From the NCBI GenBank assembly GCA_017936685.1, contig JAGBFA010000001.1:148144-212143 (forward strand): a DNA stretch of 64,000 bases, in the 5' to 3' direction. A program made the position numbers and the translations under genes. The notes beneath the pieces are model-generated. The model was not told where the DNA came from. It saw nothing but the letters and a program-made list of their open reading frames with translations, and searched no databases. Every line of letters begins with the position of its first letter. Positions within the stretch are counted from its first letter, which is position 1. Positions 49,042 through 58,222 of the stretch are shown here, piece after piece. Origin of the DNA: Alistipes sp. (GTDB taxonomy: Bacteria > Bacteroidota > Bacteroidia > Bacteroidales > Rikenellaceae).

Positions 49042-50583
49042 TTACATAGGGATTGACATCTTAAACATAGGATTCTCCGGCTCGGTGTGAGACTCACGGA
49101 TAAACTTCCACATCTTGGCCACTATCTCGGGGTGCTCGGCAGCAAGGTCGTGCTCCTCATGCAGATCGGTAGAGATGTCGAAAAGCTCCATCTTGGTGTT
49201 GCCCTCCTTGACATTGCGCAGCAAGCCCTTCCAGTTGCCGTAACGGACAGCGACCCAGCCCTTGCCGCCGGGGAACTCCCAGTAGAGGAACTCGTGCTGC
49301 TTCTGGCGTTTCTCCTTACCCATGATGGTGGGCAGCAACGAGATACCGTCGGTCTGAGGCGTTTTGACACCGGCAATATCGCACAGCGTAGGCATCACAT
49401 CGGGGAAGAAGCCGACGTGCTCGCATACCTGCGGCGTGAGACGATCGCCCCATGTCACGATAAACGGCATGCGGATACCGCCCTCGCGCAACGATGCTTT
49501 GCCCCAGCCCTTGCCGCTGCGGAACGGCGCGGCACTCTGGAACCACTCGGTCGACGAGCACGAGTTGGCCGCCGGACCGTTGTCGCTGGTGATGAAGATG
49601 ATGGTGTTGTCCCACAAGCCCAGACGCTTAAGCTCCTCCACAAGACCGCCGATCTGCTTGTCGATATGCGAGATCATGGCAGCATAAGTGGCATGAGGCC
49701 AACGCGAGGGGAAATAGCCCTTGCCCTCGATGGGATCCTCGTCGCCGAACTTGCGGACATAGTATTGCACCTCGTCGCCCGGGGCCTGCATGGGGCTGTG
49801 GGGGATAGGAGTGGTCCACATCAGGAAGAAGGGATTTTCCCGATTGTCGTTAACAAACTCCAAAACTCGTTCATACATCAGATCGGGGCTGTAAGTATTC
49901 TGAGTATATTTGTCATAGCTGGCCGGATCGTATGGGTCGGCACCCTCGTCGATCGGCGTGCCGGGAGGCAGCAGCTGATTGTCGAGATAGACGCGATGAT
50001 CGTTTTCCCAAAGGAAAGGAGGGTAGTAGCAGTGAGCCTGACGCTGGCAGATGCAGCCGAAATAGTATTCGAATCCCATCTTGTTGGGCGTGCTCTCGCT
50101 GCCGGGACTGCCGACGCCCCACTTGCCGATCATGGCAGTGCGGTATCCTGCACGTTTCATCTCGCTGCCGAGCGTCGGCGTGCCGGCGCGCATGGGAGCC
50201 TGACCTTCGAGGGTGGAGTCGCGCAGCATCTCGGCATGGTTCCACACGTCGCCGCGCCACGTCATCTCGTCGTTGGCACGGATCTGCGCATGTCCCGAGT
50301 GCATGCCCGTCAGCAGGCCGCAGCGGGCCGGCGACGACAGGGGAGCAGCCGAATACATGTCGGTGAAGCGCAGACCGCGGGCAGCCAGCGCATCGATGTT
50401 GGGCGTCTCCGTGCGACTCTGGCCGTAACAGCCGAAATCGCCGTAGCCGGCATCGTCCAACAGAATGAAAATAACGTTCGGTTTCTCGGGTTTTGCAGCC
50501 ATGGCTTCGCTGCCCGGCACTAACGACAGGGCCGGAGCGGCAGCTGCACCCAAGAAGAGGGCTTTACTTAGCGAATGGTTCAT
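49042..50583 (-). CDS. Sulfatase, family S1, Ser-type
   Basis: 513 residues, alkaline-phosphatase-superfamily sulfatase. Exported (N-terminal hydrophobic stretch, cleavage near AMAA). Metal Asp43-Asp44 in LLDDAGYGDFG; the formylglycine motif is S83-S-P-A-R87 (LSSPARCGLLTG), i.e. the Ser form that needs the anaerobic maturase found 2.4 kb away; Lys/His residues in MIGKWGVG and TPIPHSPM; the second metal pair in FITSDNGPA. Likely desulfates mucin or glycosaminoglycan sugars in the periplasm. The substrate subfamily cannot be assigned. Its stop codon abuts a family B repeat. Confidence 0.93.
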   Translation of the reverse strand: MNHSLSKALFLGAAAAPALSLVPGSEAMAAKPEKPNVIFILLDDAGYGDFGCYGQSRTETPNIDALAARGLRFTDMYSAAPLSSPARCGLLTGMHSGHAQIRANDEMTWRGDVWNHAEMLRDSTLEGQAPMRAGTPTLGSEMKRAGYRTAMIGKWGVGSPGSESTPNKMGFEYYFGCICQRQAHCYYPPFLWENDHRVYLDNQLLPPGTPIDEGADPYDPASYDKYTQNTYSPDLMYERVLEFVNDNRENPFFLMWTTPIPHSPMQAPGDEVQYYVRKFGDEDPIEGKGYFPSRWPHATYAAMISHIDKQIGGLVEELKRLGLWDNTIIFITSDNGPAANSCSSTEWFQSAAPFRSGKGWGKASLREGGIRMPFIVTWGDRLTPQVCEHVGFFPDVMPTLCDIAGVKTPQTDGISLLPTIMGKEKRQKQHEFLYWEFPGGKGWVAVRYGNWKGLLRNVKEGNTKMELFDISTDLHEEHDLAAEHPEIVAKMWKFIRESHTEPENPMFKMSIPM

Positions 50584-50756
50584 TTTGTTTCGTTTTATAG
50601 TAGATGTTTTCTTTTAAGCTATATTTAGAAGTGCATATCATGATGCAAATGTAACATTTTTATATCAAATTGCAAAAGATTGTTCATACATTATAATATA
50701 AAAGACTATCTATTATCGTCGGGAATAATATTTGACGGCTAAATTATTGCACCGAG

Positions 50757-50788
50757 TTTGCTCTTTTGACATATTTTACCTAATTTTG
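50757..50788 (+). promoter_or_regulatory. Promoter of lepA
   Basis: TTTG at 50757-50760, 20-base spacer, TAATTTTG at 50781-50788, 26 bases before the ATG. The remainder of the 231-base gap 50584-50814 is AT-rich with no other feature. Confidence 0.65.
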
Positions 50789-50814
50789 CAACTCGTAAAA
50801 CGGAGTATAAGACG

Positions 50815-52605
50815 ATGAAGAATATTCGCAATTTCTGTATCATTGCCCATATTGACCACGGTAAGAGCACCTTGGCCGATCGTCTGTTGGAGAAAACCCA
50901 CACTCTGAATCAGCGCGAGATGCAGGATCAGGTGCTCGACGACATGGATCTCGAACGCGAGAAGGGAATCACCATAAAGAGCCATGCCATACAGATGGAG
51001 TATGCGGCCCGCAACGGAGAGACATATACGCTCAACTTGATCGACACTCCGGGACACGTGGACTTCTCATACGAGGTATCGCGCGCCATAGCTTCGTGCG
51101 AGGGGGCATTGCTCGTAGTCGATGCCACGCAGGGCATACAGGCGCAGACCATATCCAATCTCTATCTGGCACTCGGTCAGGATTTGGAGATTATCCCCGT
51201 GATGAACAAGATAGATTGCGACGCAGCCATGATCGACGAGGTCAGAGACCAGATCATCGATCTTATCGGCTGCAAGGAGGAGGATATTCTGCTGGCCTCG
51301 GGCAAGACGGGACAGGGCGTGGAGGAGATATTGGAGGCCATTGTGGAGCGTATTCCCGCTCCGAAGGGCGACGACGATGCACCGTTGCAGGCCTTGATAT
51401 TCGACTCGGTATTCAACCCGTTCCGCGGTGTCATAGCATATTTCCGCATATTCAACGGCACTCTGCGCAAGGGAGAGCACGTCAAGTTCTTCAATACGGG
51501 CAGCGAATACGATGCCGACGAAATAGGTGTCCTGAAATTGAAGATGTCGCCGCGCACCGAGATCAAATCGGGCGACGTGGGCTACATCTGTTCGGGCATC
51601 AAGACCTCGACCGACGTCAAGGTGGGCGATACCATCACCACCGTGGCGCGTCCGTGCGAGCAGGCCATAGCCGGCTTCGAAGATGTCAAGCCGATGGTCT
51701 TCGCGGGCGTATATCCCGTCGAGGCCGACCAGTACGAGGATCTGCGCGCTTCGCTGGAAAAGTTGCAGCTCAACGATGCCTCGCTGACGTTCGAGCCGGA
51801 GAGCTCGCTGGCGCTGGGCTTCGGTTTCCGATGCGGATTCCTCGGCCTGCTGCACATGGAGATCATACAGGAGCGTCTCTATCGCGAGTTCGACATGGAC
51901 GTCATAACCACCGTCCCCAACGTCTCGTATCGCATTACGACCACTTCGGGCGAAGAATTGGAGGTGCACAACCCCTCGGGACTGCCCGAGATCACCAAGG
52001 TCGCCAAGATCGAGGAGCCTTATATACTTGCACAGATCATAACCAAGGCGGATTTTCTGGGCAACGTCATCAAGCTCTGCATCGACAAGCGCGGCGTGAT
52101 GAAGAACCAGACGTTCATCACGCAGGACCGTGTGGAGATCAATTTCGAGATGCCGCTGTCGGAGATCGTGTTCGATTTCTACGACAAGTTGAAGAGCATA
52201 TCGAAGGGATACGCCTCGTTCGACTATCACCGCACGGGCTACCAGCCCAGCAAACTCGCCAAGCTGGATATTCTGCTCAACGGCGAACCTGTCGACGCAT
52301 TGTCATCGCTCATATATGCCGATCACGCCTACGACTTCGGCCGCCGCATGTGCGAGAAGCTCAAAGAGCTGATCCCGCGCCAGCAGTTCGACATAGCCAT
52401 ACAGGCTGCCATCGGAGCCAAGATCATAGCTCGCGAGACAGTCAAGGCCGTGCGCAAGGACGTTACGGCGAAGTGTTACGGCGGCGACATATCACGTAAG
52501 CGCAAACTGCTCGAAAAACAGAAGGCCGGCAAGAAGCGCATGCGTCAGATCGGTTCGGTGCAGGTGCCGCAGTCGGCATTCCTTGCGGTATTGAAGATGG
52601 ATTAA
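50815..52605 (+). CDS. lepA: Elongation factor 4 (LepA)
   Basis: Ribosome-associated translational GTPase. 596 residues, the usual length. G1 [14 protein letters not shown] near residue 10-24, switch [15 protein letters not shown]4 NKIDCD, then EF-G-like domains and the LepA-specific C-terminal domain rich in basic residues ([33 protein letters not shown]). Monocistronic with its own promoter, followed by tRNA-Gly. Confidence 0.98.
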   Translation: MKNIRNFCIIAHIDHGKSTLADRLLEKTHTLNQREMQDQVLDDMDLEREKGITIKSHAIQMEYAARNGETYTLNLIDTPGHVDFSYEVSRAIASCEGALLVVDATQGIQAQTISNLYLALGQDLEIIPVMNKIDCDAAMIDEVRDQIIDLIGCKEEDILLASGKTGQGVEEILEAIVERIPAPKGDDDAPLQALIFDSVFNPFRGVIAYFRIFNGTLRKGEHVKFFNTGSEYDADEIGVLKLKMSPRTEIKSGDVGYICSGIKTSTDVKVGDTITTVARPCEQAIAGFEDVKPMVFAGVYPVEADQYEDLRASLEKLQLNDASLTFEPESSLALGFGFRCGFLGLLHMEIIQERLYREFDMDVITTVPNVSYRITTTSGEELEVHNPSGLPEITKVAKIEEPYILAQIITKADFLGNVIKLCIDKRGVMKNQTFITQDRVEINFEMPLSEIVFDFYDKLKSISKGYASFDYHRTGYQPSKLAKLDILLNGEPVDALSSLIYADHAYDFGRRMCEKLKELIPRQQFDIAIQAAIGAKIIARETVKAVRKDVTAKCYGGDISRKRKLLEKQKAGKKRMRQIGSVQVPQSAFLAVLKMD

Positions 52606-52690
52606 ACATCGTCGGCGCAAGTAGCGACAGGGTAGCTACCCAAAGAGGGTAGCACTGCAACGGTCTGCAACGGCGAATATAGAATATATT

Positions 52691-52763
52691 GCGGCAGTAG
52701 CTCAGTCGGTAGAGCATCGGCTTCCCAAGCCGAGGGTCACGGGTTCGAGTCCCGCTTGCCGCT
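52691..52763 (+). tRNA. tRNA-Gly (anticodon CCC)
   Basis: 73 bases. Acceptor GCGGCAG/TTGCCGC, D arm with AGTCGGTAGAGC, anticodon stem TCGGC/GCCGA with loop TTCCCAA (anticodon CCC), T arm CGGGTTCGAGTCCCG. CCA not encoded. Confidence 0.95.
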
Positions 52764-52828
52764 CACAAACGCAACGGTCGTTATGGGTCGCAACCTGTAA
52801 CGGTCGTTTCGTTTATAATCTGCCAAAA

Positions 52829-52867
52829 AAGGAGCGTGCCGAGATATTGGACCTCGGCGCGCTCCTT
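52829..52867 (-). terminator. Intrinsic terminator after floA
   Basis: On the minus strand AAGGAGCGCGCCGAG pairs with CTCGGCACGCTCCTT (one mismatch-type pair), followed by TTTTTGG. Located 20 bases after the floA stop, it ends the floA operon. Confidence 0.82.
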
Positions 52868-52887
52868 CTCATGATACCCGAGCGATA

Positions 52888-53856
52888 CTATTTCTTCTCG
52901 CCGCGCGCAAGGCTCTCGCGCATCTGCGTATCGGCCATCACATTCTTCATCTTGTAGTAGTCCATGATGCCGAGATTGCCGCTGCGGAACGCTTCGGCCA
53001 TAGCCAACGGCACCTCGGCCTCGGCCAGGATAACCTTGGCGCGAGCCTCCTGCGCCTTTGCCTTGTTCTCCTGCTCCAATGCCACGGCCATAGCGCGACG
53101 CTCCTCAGCCTTGGCCTGTGCGATATTCTTATCGGCGTTGGCCTGGTCCATCTGCAACTGGGCACCGATGTTCTTACCCACATCGATATCGGCTATATCG
53201 ATCGAGAGGATCTCGAATGCCGTACCGGCATCGAGTCCCTTGTCGAGCACCACGCGCGAGATAGAATCGGGATTCTCCAAAACCACCTTATGGGTCTCGG
53301 CCGAACCGATCGACGATACTATGCCCTCACCCACACGCGCCAGTACGGTCTCCTCGCCCGCGCCGCCGACAAGTTGGCGGATATTGGCACGCACCGTGAC
53401 ACGCGCCTTGGCGATGAGCTGTATGCCGTCCTTTGCCACAGCTGCCACGGGAGGAGTGTTTATGACCTTAGGGTTGACAGACATCTGCACGGCCTCGAAC
53501 ACGTCGCGGCCAGCCAGATCGATGGCCGTCGCCATATCGAACGACAGAGCGATATTAGCCTTCTGGGCCGACACGAGAGCATGTACGACATTTGTAACAT
53601 TGCCTCCGGCAAGATAGTGCGCCTCCAACTCGTTGGCATTGAGTTTAAGTCCGGCCTTCGTACCCTCGATCATCGACGACACGATCTTCGAGGGCGGCAC
53701 CTTGCGCCAACGCATCAGCACCAACTGCAACAGGCTGATACGCACGCCCGACACCAATGCCGAGAACCACAATCCCACGGGGATAAAATAGAATATAAGC
53801 CATATTGCCGCCAGCACGAGAGCAGCGACAACAGCGATCATTTGACCTTCAGTCAT
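52888..53856 (-). CDS. floA: Flotillin-like protein FloA
   Basis: Membrane-microdomain scaffold. 322 residues: N-terminal hydrophobic segment (about 5-28), a second re-entrant hydrophobic stretch, SPFH/band-7-like domain, then a C-terminal Ala/Glu/Lys-rich coiled coil ([26 protein letters not shown]). The characteristic [27 protein letters not shown] and [15 protein letters not shown] blocks of FloA (YqfA/UPF0365) are present. It is translated just after the NfeD-like partner gene on the same strand. Confidence 0.96.
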   Translation of the reverse strand: MTEGQMIAVVAALVLAAIWLIFYFIPVGLWFSALVSGVRISLLQLVLMRWRKVPPSKIVSSMIEGTKAGLKLNANELEAHYLAGGNVTNVVHALVSAQKANIALSFDMATAIDLAGRDVFEAVQMSVNPKVINTPPVAAVAKDGIQLIAKARVTVRANIRQLVGGAGEETVLARVGEGIVSSIGSAETHKVVLENPDSISRVVLDKGLDAGTAFEILSIDIADIDVGKNIGAQLQMDQANADKNIAQAKAEERRAMAVALEQENKAKAQEARAKVILAEAEVPLAMAEAFRSGNLGIMDYYKMKNVMADTQMRESLARGEKK

Positions 53857-53863
53857 AATCTTT

Positions 53864-54322
53864 TTATTTAATTGGTTTTACAATCAACGAGAAATCGTCG
53901 AAGCCGACAACCTCCACCTCGGCTCCGGCATCGATATATCCGGTTTGCGACTTGGCCTCGTAGATACGGCCGCCGAACTCGGCCCTGCCCACAGGAGCCA
54001 GCCGCGATACGCTGCGCCCGCGCTCACCGACCGAGACGGCCGATACATCGTTGCCGCTCGACGAAGTGATCTTCTGTTCGAGCGACAGCCGCCGCCATGT
54101 CTTGGCACGCAGCGATATGACGATGACAATCAAAGAGAGAACAACAATGGCCGCAATGCACCACGCGCCCGTGGCAGCGGAGTACCGGTCGAATGCCACA
54201 TAGAGAGCACCGCCATAACAGATCAGCGAGAGGAATGCGCCGACCGACAGGCCGGGCAGCAGCAGCAGTTCGGCGAACAGAAACACCAAACCCAATACGA
54301 CGAGCAAAACTATTATCCACAT
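53864..54322 (-). CDS. NfeD-like membrane protein
   Basis: 152 residues from the ATG at 54320-54322. Three membrane helices (about 3-75), then a C-terminal OB-fold (NfeD) domain with [54 protein letters not shown]. This truncated NfeD type lacks the ClpP-like protease domain and usually pairs with flotillin, as here 7 bases before floA. Role: membrane-domain organisation. Confidence 0.93.
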   Translation of the reverse strand: MWIIVLLVVLGLVFLFAELLLLPGLSVGAFLSLICYGGALYVAFDRYSAATGAWCIAAIVVLSLIVIVISLRAKTWRRLSLEQKITSSSGNDVSAVSVGERGRSVSRLAPVGRAEFGGRIYEAKSQTGYIDAGAEVEVVGFDDFSLIVKPIK

Positions 54323-54346
54323 AGGCCACACATATTTAAGCGGTTA

Positions 54347-55909
54347 TTACTCCAATACTATCTCCGACACCTTGGCTTCGAGCGTCGAATCCGCATCGGC
54401 AATCAAGCCGGCGAGTTTGTCGGCAACGGCACGATCGGAATAGGTGCCTATGACGAACGCACTGTCGCCCACACGAGAAATCTCTCTGCCATCGCCGTTT
54501 GCAGCGATTATGTTACGTATGTCTTCGCTCAGTTCGCCATTCGATGATACTTCGACGACATATCTGACACCCACGACCTCTGCCGGTCGCTCTTCATCGG
54601 CCTCTTCGAGCGTGAGATTGGTCATCTCGCCATCGACCCATCGGCATATCTGCGGAGCACGGAAGCCCTTTTCGCGCAACAGCTGCTGCGCCTCGTCGGC
54701 CTCGGCACGCGTGGCGTAGCCGCCGGCATGGTAGCAATACATCTGCTCGTCGTTGCGGCTGATATAGAGCGGATATACGCCCTTGAAGAGGGTCATGGGC
54801 TGTCGGGCCTTGAACGACCCGAGCAGTATGCGATAGATCGTGCCCTCGTCGTAGACCTTCAATGTAGGCAGCGGATTGCGGGCATTATAATAGGTTGTCC
54901 GGCCGAAAGCCACCGGCTGATAATCGAGGAACAGGCGGCGTTTAAGCTCGATCCGATCGAGACTGTAATCGCACTGCGGCAGAGCCTTGGCGACGGCTGC
55001 AAGCGAATCTGCTGCCTTGTCGAGCGACATTGCCTCGGCGAAGCGGCGTTCGTAATCGATCATGAACGGCTTGCCGATGGCATAGTGCGCCAATCCGTCG
55101 GAGAAGAACCGTCCCTCGGCGGCGGCATACTGCCGGCGCATCTCGACGAACCGAGACTCGATGTCGTTGAGTATATCGTTATGATCGGATTTTTCCAAAA
55201 CAAAACCGTATGCGAATGTCTTGGCATCGACTATATGCGACCACTTTTCGGCAACGCGCTGCGACAGCGAGTCGGCACGGTCGCGCAATGTCAGACAGCC
55301 CGCATATATCGAATCGGCCATCAACTCGTCCGTAGCCTCACCGTATGCAGCCGCCGCAGATTGCAGGCGTCGATAAAGGGCGAGCAACGAGTCGACATCA
55401 CCCATAAGACTCTGCTCATCGGCATGAGCGCGCAACAGATCGGCATAATCGTCGGCACCCAACTCCTCGCGCAGGCAGTCGTTATCGACCAGATTGCGCC
55501 GCACCACGATGCGCCGTTCGGGCTGTGCGGGTTCCTCCGCCTCCTCGGGGAGTTGCACATCACGGCTCAGTCGCGACAGCACCCACTCCTGCTCGATGGT
55601 GTTGATACGGTCGGCTATAAGCCCCTTGGCCTTGCGGATCTCGAAGATCTTTTGTTCGAGATCGACTATATAGTTGGCGAACTCGTCGCGGGCATCGGTC
55701 TGACCGGCAAACCGCTCGCGGGCTGTATTGATGAGGTTGACTACCGAGTCCTCACGGTATTGCAGTGTCTCGTTGTCGTGCAACAGCGACATATATTCGT
55801 CGTTGGTCTCCAATCCGGCGATACGCGCCGTGACGGTTTGCGCCGTGGCAGCAGACGAGCAGACGATAAGCGATATGAGGGTCAGTATGGTATTTCTCAG
55901 GTTATTCAT
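54347..55909 (-). CDS. Exported protein with SPOR-like C-terminus
   Basis: 520 residues. Signal peptide (MNNLRNTILTLISLIVCSSAATAQ), a helical, coiled-coil-prone N-terminal two-thirds (many Glu/Asp/Arg heptads), and C-terminal regions resembling SPOR repeats: YRILLGSFKARQPMTLFKGVYPLYI...YATRAEADEAQQLLREKGFRAPQI and a second, weaker VRYVVEVSSNGELS...SAFVIGTYSDRAVADKLAGLI. SPOR domains bind denuded peptidoglycan. It lies between nfeD and trkH in the same operon; the specific role is unknown. Confidence 0.78.
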   Translation of the reverse strand: MNNLRNTILTLISLIVCSSAATAQTVTARIAGLETNDEYMSLLHDNETLQYREDSVVNLINTARERFAGQTDARDEFANYIVDLEQKIFEIRKAKGLIADRINTIEQEWVLSRLSRDVQLPEEAEEPAQPERRIVVRRNLVDNDCLREELGADDYADLLRAHADEQSLMGDVDSLLALYRRLQSAAAAYGEATDELMADSIYAGCLTLRDRADSLSQRVAEKWSHIVDAKTFAYGFVLEKSDHNDILNDIESRFVEMRRQYAAAEGRFFSDGLAHYAIGKPFMIDYERRFAEAMSLDKAADSLAAVAKALPQCDYSLDRIELKRRLFLDYQPVAFGRTTYYNARNPLPTLKVYDEGTIYRILLGSFKARQPMTLFKGVYPLYISRNDEQMYCYHAGGYATRAEADEAQQLLREKGFRAPQICRWVDGEMTNLTLEEADEERPAEVVGVRYVVEVSSNGELSEDIRNIIAANGDGREISRVGDSAFVIGTYSDRAVADKLAGLIADADSTLEAKVSEIVLE

Positions 55910-57355
55910 TTATTTCCAATAGCGTATAAAGAACAGTTGAATGAATCCGAATATCTCCAAACGGCCGAGCAGCATCAGCAGCGCACCGTTGAATTTAAGT
56001 ATCGACGGGAAGGCGGAGTAGTTGTTCATCGATCCCACATCGCCGAAGCCGGGGCCGACATTGCTCGTGCAGGCCACCGATGCCGAGAAACCGGTCATAA
56101 GATCCAGTCCGAACATCGTATTGATGATAGTGCCGATGAGTATCAGCATTATATAGGCCACCACGAATATGACGACCGTGTTGAGTACCGAATCGTCCTG
56201 CACGATGCCGTCGACCTTGGTGCGGATCACGGCATTGGGGTGTTGTTGCAATTTGAGCCGGTTGCGGATCATCTTGCCCGACAAAAGCAGTCGGTCGACC
56301 TTCATGCCGCCCGATGTCGAGCCGGCACATGCACAGATCGTAGAACACGATATGAGCAGTATCACGGCCAGCGATGTCCACGTATTGGTATCGGCTATGG
56401 CGAAACCCGATGTGGTCGTCACCGACACCACATGAAATGCCGATCGCCGCAACGCCTCGGGGAACGACGGATATATGTCCTGCCCCCACAGGCTCATGGC
56501 TATGACGATCGATATGACGAGCATCATGCAGAGATATACACGCACCACCTCCGAGCGGAATATGTTGTTGCGCCGGCCGATGATAGTGGCGTAGAGCAGA
56601 CCGAAATGGATACCGGCCAATGTCATGGCCGCCATAAGAATGATCTCGACAGACAAGCTGTCGAAGAACGCCACGCTGGTATTCTTCGTACCGAATCCGC
56701 AGGTGCTGCAAGCCGACATGGCGTGGGTCACGGCATCGAACCAGCACATGCCGGAGAGTTTGAGCAGCAGGGTAGTCACGAGAGTCAATCCAACATAGAC
56801 GAAGATCAGAATGCGCAGGATAACCTGCGTGCGATACCGGTAGTTGTCCTTGGCGATGGTCGACAGCTCGACATTCGACAGCAGCAGTTTGTTCTTGCCC
56901 ATCGACGGCAATATGACAAGTGCGAACATCACCACGCCCACACCGCCGATCCACGCCGTAGACATACGCCAGAAGAGCAATCCGCGCGGCAGATCCTCCA
57001 CATCGTTCAGGATCGAGGCTCCGGTGGTCGTGAAGCCCGACACGCTCTCGAACCATGCGTTCATCGGCGAAAACTCGCCGCCCCAGATAAGATAGGGGAA
57101 CATGCCGACGATACAGGCCACCAGCCACGAGCCGACGACTATGCAATAACCCTCCTTGGTCTTGATCTGTTCGGCGCGCGGCACGAATATCAGCGGGAAC
57201 ACGCCAAGAAGTGCGGTCAAGAACGACGACAACAGCAACGGATAGTAGGCCGAATCGGTATCGTTGACCAGCGACACGCCGGCCGAGGCCAGCATGAAGG
57301 CGGCGATGAACACCAGCACCATACCGATATATCGTATTACGACGTGTACTCTCAT
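55910..57355 (-). CDS. trkH: Trk/Ktr-type potassium uptake protein TrkH
   Basis: 481-residue potassium channel-like transporter with four M1-P-M2 repeats. The first selectivity filter is visible in FESVSGFTTTGASIL, the second in THAMSACSTCGFG; others near VVSVTTTSGFAIAD and SVACTSNVGPGFG. The regulatory NAD-binding partner TrkA is not in the window. One stop base away from the SPOR-like gene start, so co-transcribed. The ATG is at 57353-57355. Confidence 0.95.
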   Translation of the reverse strand: MRVHVVIRYIGMVLVFIAAFMLASAGVSLVNDTDSAYYPLLLSSFLTALLGVFPLIFVPRAEQIKTKEGYCIVVGSWLVACIVGMFPYLIWGGEFSPMNAWFESVSGFTTTGASILNDVEDLPRGLLFWRMSTAWIGGVGVVMFALVILPSMGKNKLLLSNVELSTIAKDNYRYRTQVILRILIFVYVGLTLVTTLLLKLSGMCWFDAVTHAMSACSTCGFGTKNTSVAFFDSLSVEIILMAAMTLAGIHFGLLYATIIGRRNNIFRSEVVRVYLCMMLVISIVIAMSLWGQDIYPSFPEALRRSAFHVVSVTTTSGFAIADTNTWTSLAVILLISCSTICACAGSTSGGMKVDRLLLSGKMIRNRLKLQQHPNAVIRTKVDGIVQDDSVLNTVVIFVVAYIMLILIGTIINTMFGLDLMTGFSASVACTSNVGPGFGDVGSMNNYSAFPSILKFNGALLMLLGRLEIFGFIQLFFIRYWK

Positions 57356-57394
57356 AACTGCCTGTATGCGTTCCGATCGGGATCCGTTAAACGT

Positions 57395-58165
57395 TTATTG
57401 CATTCGCGATATGAGTGCCATGATGCGCTCCTTCAACTCCACTAATTCGTCACGCAGCGTAACGCCCACGTCGAACGGCACTTTGAAAGTAAGGTAGTCG
57501 CCCAGGCTCTTGTTCATTCGCAACACAGGCCGGACATAGTAGACCGACAGGAAATAGTAGAACATGAGCACCACCACCAGCATCACAACTAACGATATGA
57601 ACACGGGGGTCACGGCGCGATAGGCCGTGCGGCTCAGACGGTTGACCTCGGGGCCGAGAGTGCTCTGCGCACCGGTCATGTATTTGGTGATGTGAGATGC
57701 CACATTGAGATATTCGTCCTTGTAGGAGTCGACATACCAGTCACGCGACGAATACTCCTCGGTAAGCATCAGATTGCCTTCGAGATAATCCGTCACCATT
57801 GTGTTGAGAATATTGGAGTGTATGATCAACGAATCGACGATGCCGCCCTCCTCTACCAGTCCGACGGCATTGGTGAGCCGCTCGATCGATCTTTTGCACG
57901 CTTCGCGGTATCCGTCCGACGAATCGCCTATGACCGACATGCAGATCACGGCATCGTTTTGTTCGTTCAGAGCCGAGATCATCTCGCCGGCAAGCTCTAC
58001 GTTGGATTTGCTCGCAAGCAATATCTCCTCCGTATCGTTGCTCACACGCCCCAGTTCGAACAGCGATACCATGCCCGAAAAGAACAGCAGCAGAATGATG
58101 CTCAGAAATCCCACAAACATGCGTTTGCGCATTCCGGTAATTGTGAGTAATTTGAATCGCGACAT
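57395..58165 (-). CDS. Membrane protein with four-helix-bundle MCP-type sensor domain
   Basis: 256 residues. First membrane helix about 15-38 (MFVGFLSIILLLFFSGMVSLFEL), a helical periplasmic domain about 40-180 resembling the 4HB_MCP sensor, a second membrane helix about 185-210 (PVFISLVVMLVVVLMFYYFLSV), then only about 45 cytoplasmic residues forming a HAMP-like helix (YYVRPVLRMNKSLGDYL, ELVELKERIMALI). No kinase, cyclase or chemotaxis signalling domain follows. It is probably a partner subunit or truncated sensor. It heads the TrkH-SPOR-NfeD-FloA operon and has a good promoter. Confidence 0.78.
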   Translation of the reverse strand: MSRFKLLTITGMRKRMFVGFLSIILLLFFSGMVSLFELGRVSNDTEEILLASKSNVELAGEMISALNEQNDAVICMSVIGDSSDGYREACKRSIERLTNAVGLVEEGGIVDSLIIHSNILNTMVTDYLEGNLMLTEEYSSRDWYVDSYKDEYLNVASHITKYMTGAQSTLGPEVNRLSRTAYRAVTPVFISLVVMLVVVLMFYYFLSVYYVRPVLRMNKSLGDYLTFKVPFDVGVTLRDELVELKERIMALISRMQ

Positions 58166-58191
58166 TTTTTAACTTTTAGTTAAAATTCCTA

Positions 58192-58222
58192 CAAAGATAA
58201 CATCTTCCCGACAATTATCCAA
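58192..58222 (-). promoter_or_regulatory. Promoter of the sensor-trkH-floA operon
   Basis: On the minus strand: TTG (58220-58222), 20-base spacer, TATCTTTG (58192-58199), 26 bases before the ATG at 58165. The -33 part lies within the end of mtaB. Confidence 0.65.

Noticed and set aside
54728-57445. 905-codon open frame on the + strand
   Set aside because: It runs antisense across the SPOR-like gene and trkH; His/Arg/Gln-rich mirror sequence, no domain, and both antisense genes are clearly real.
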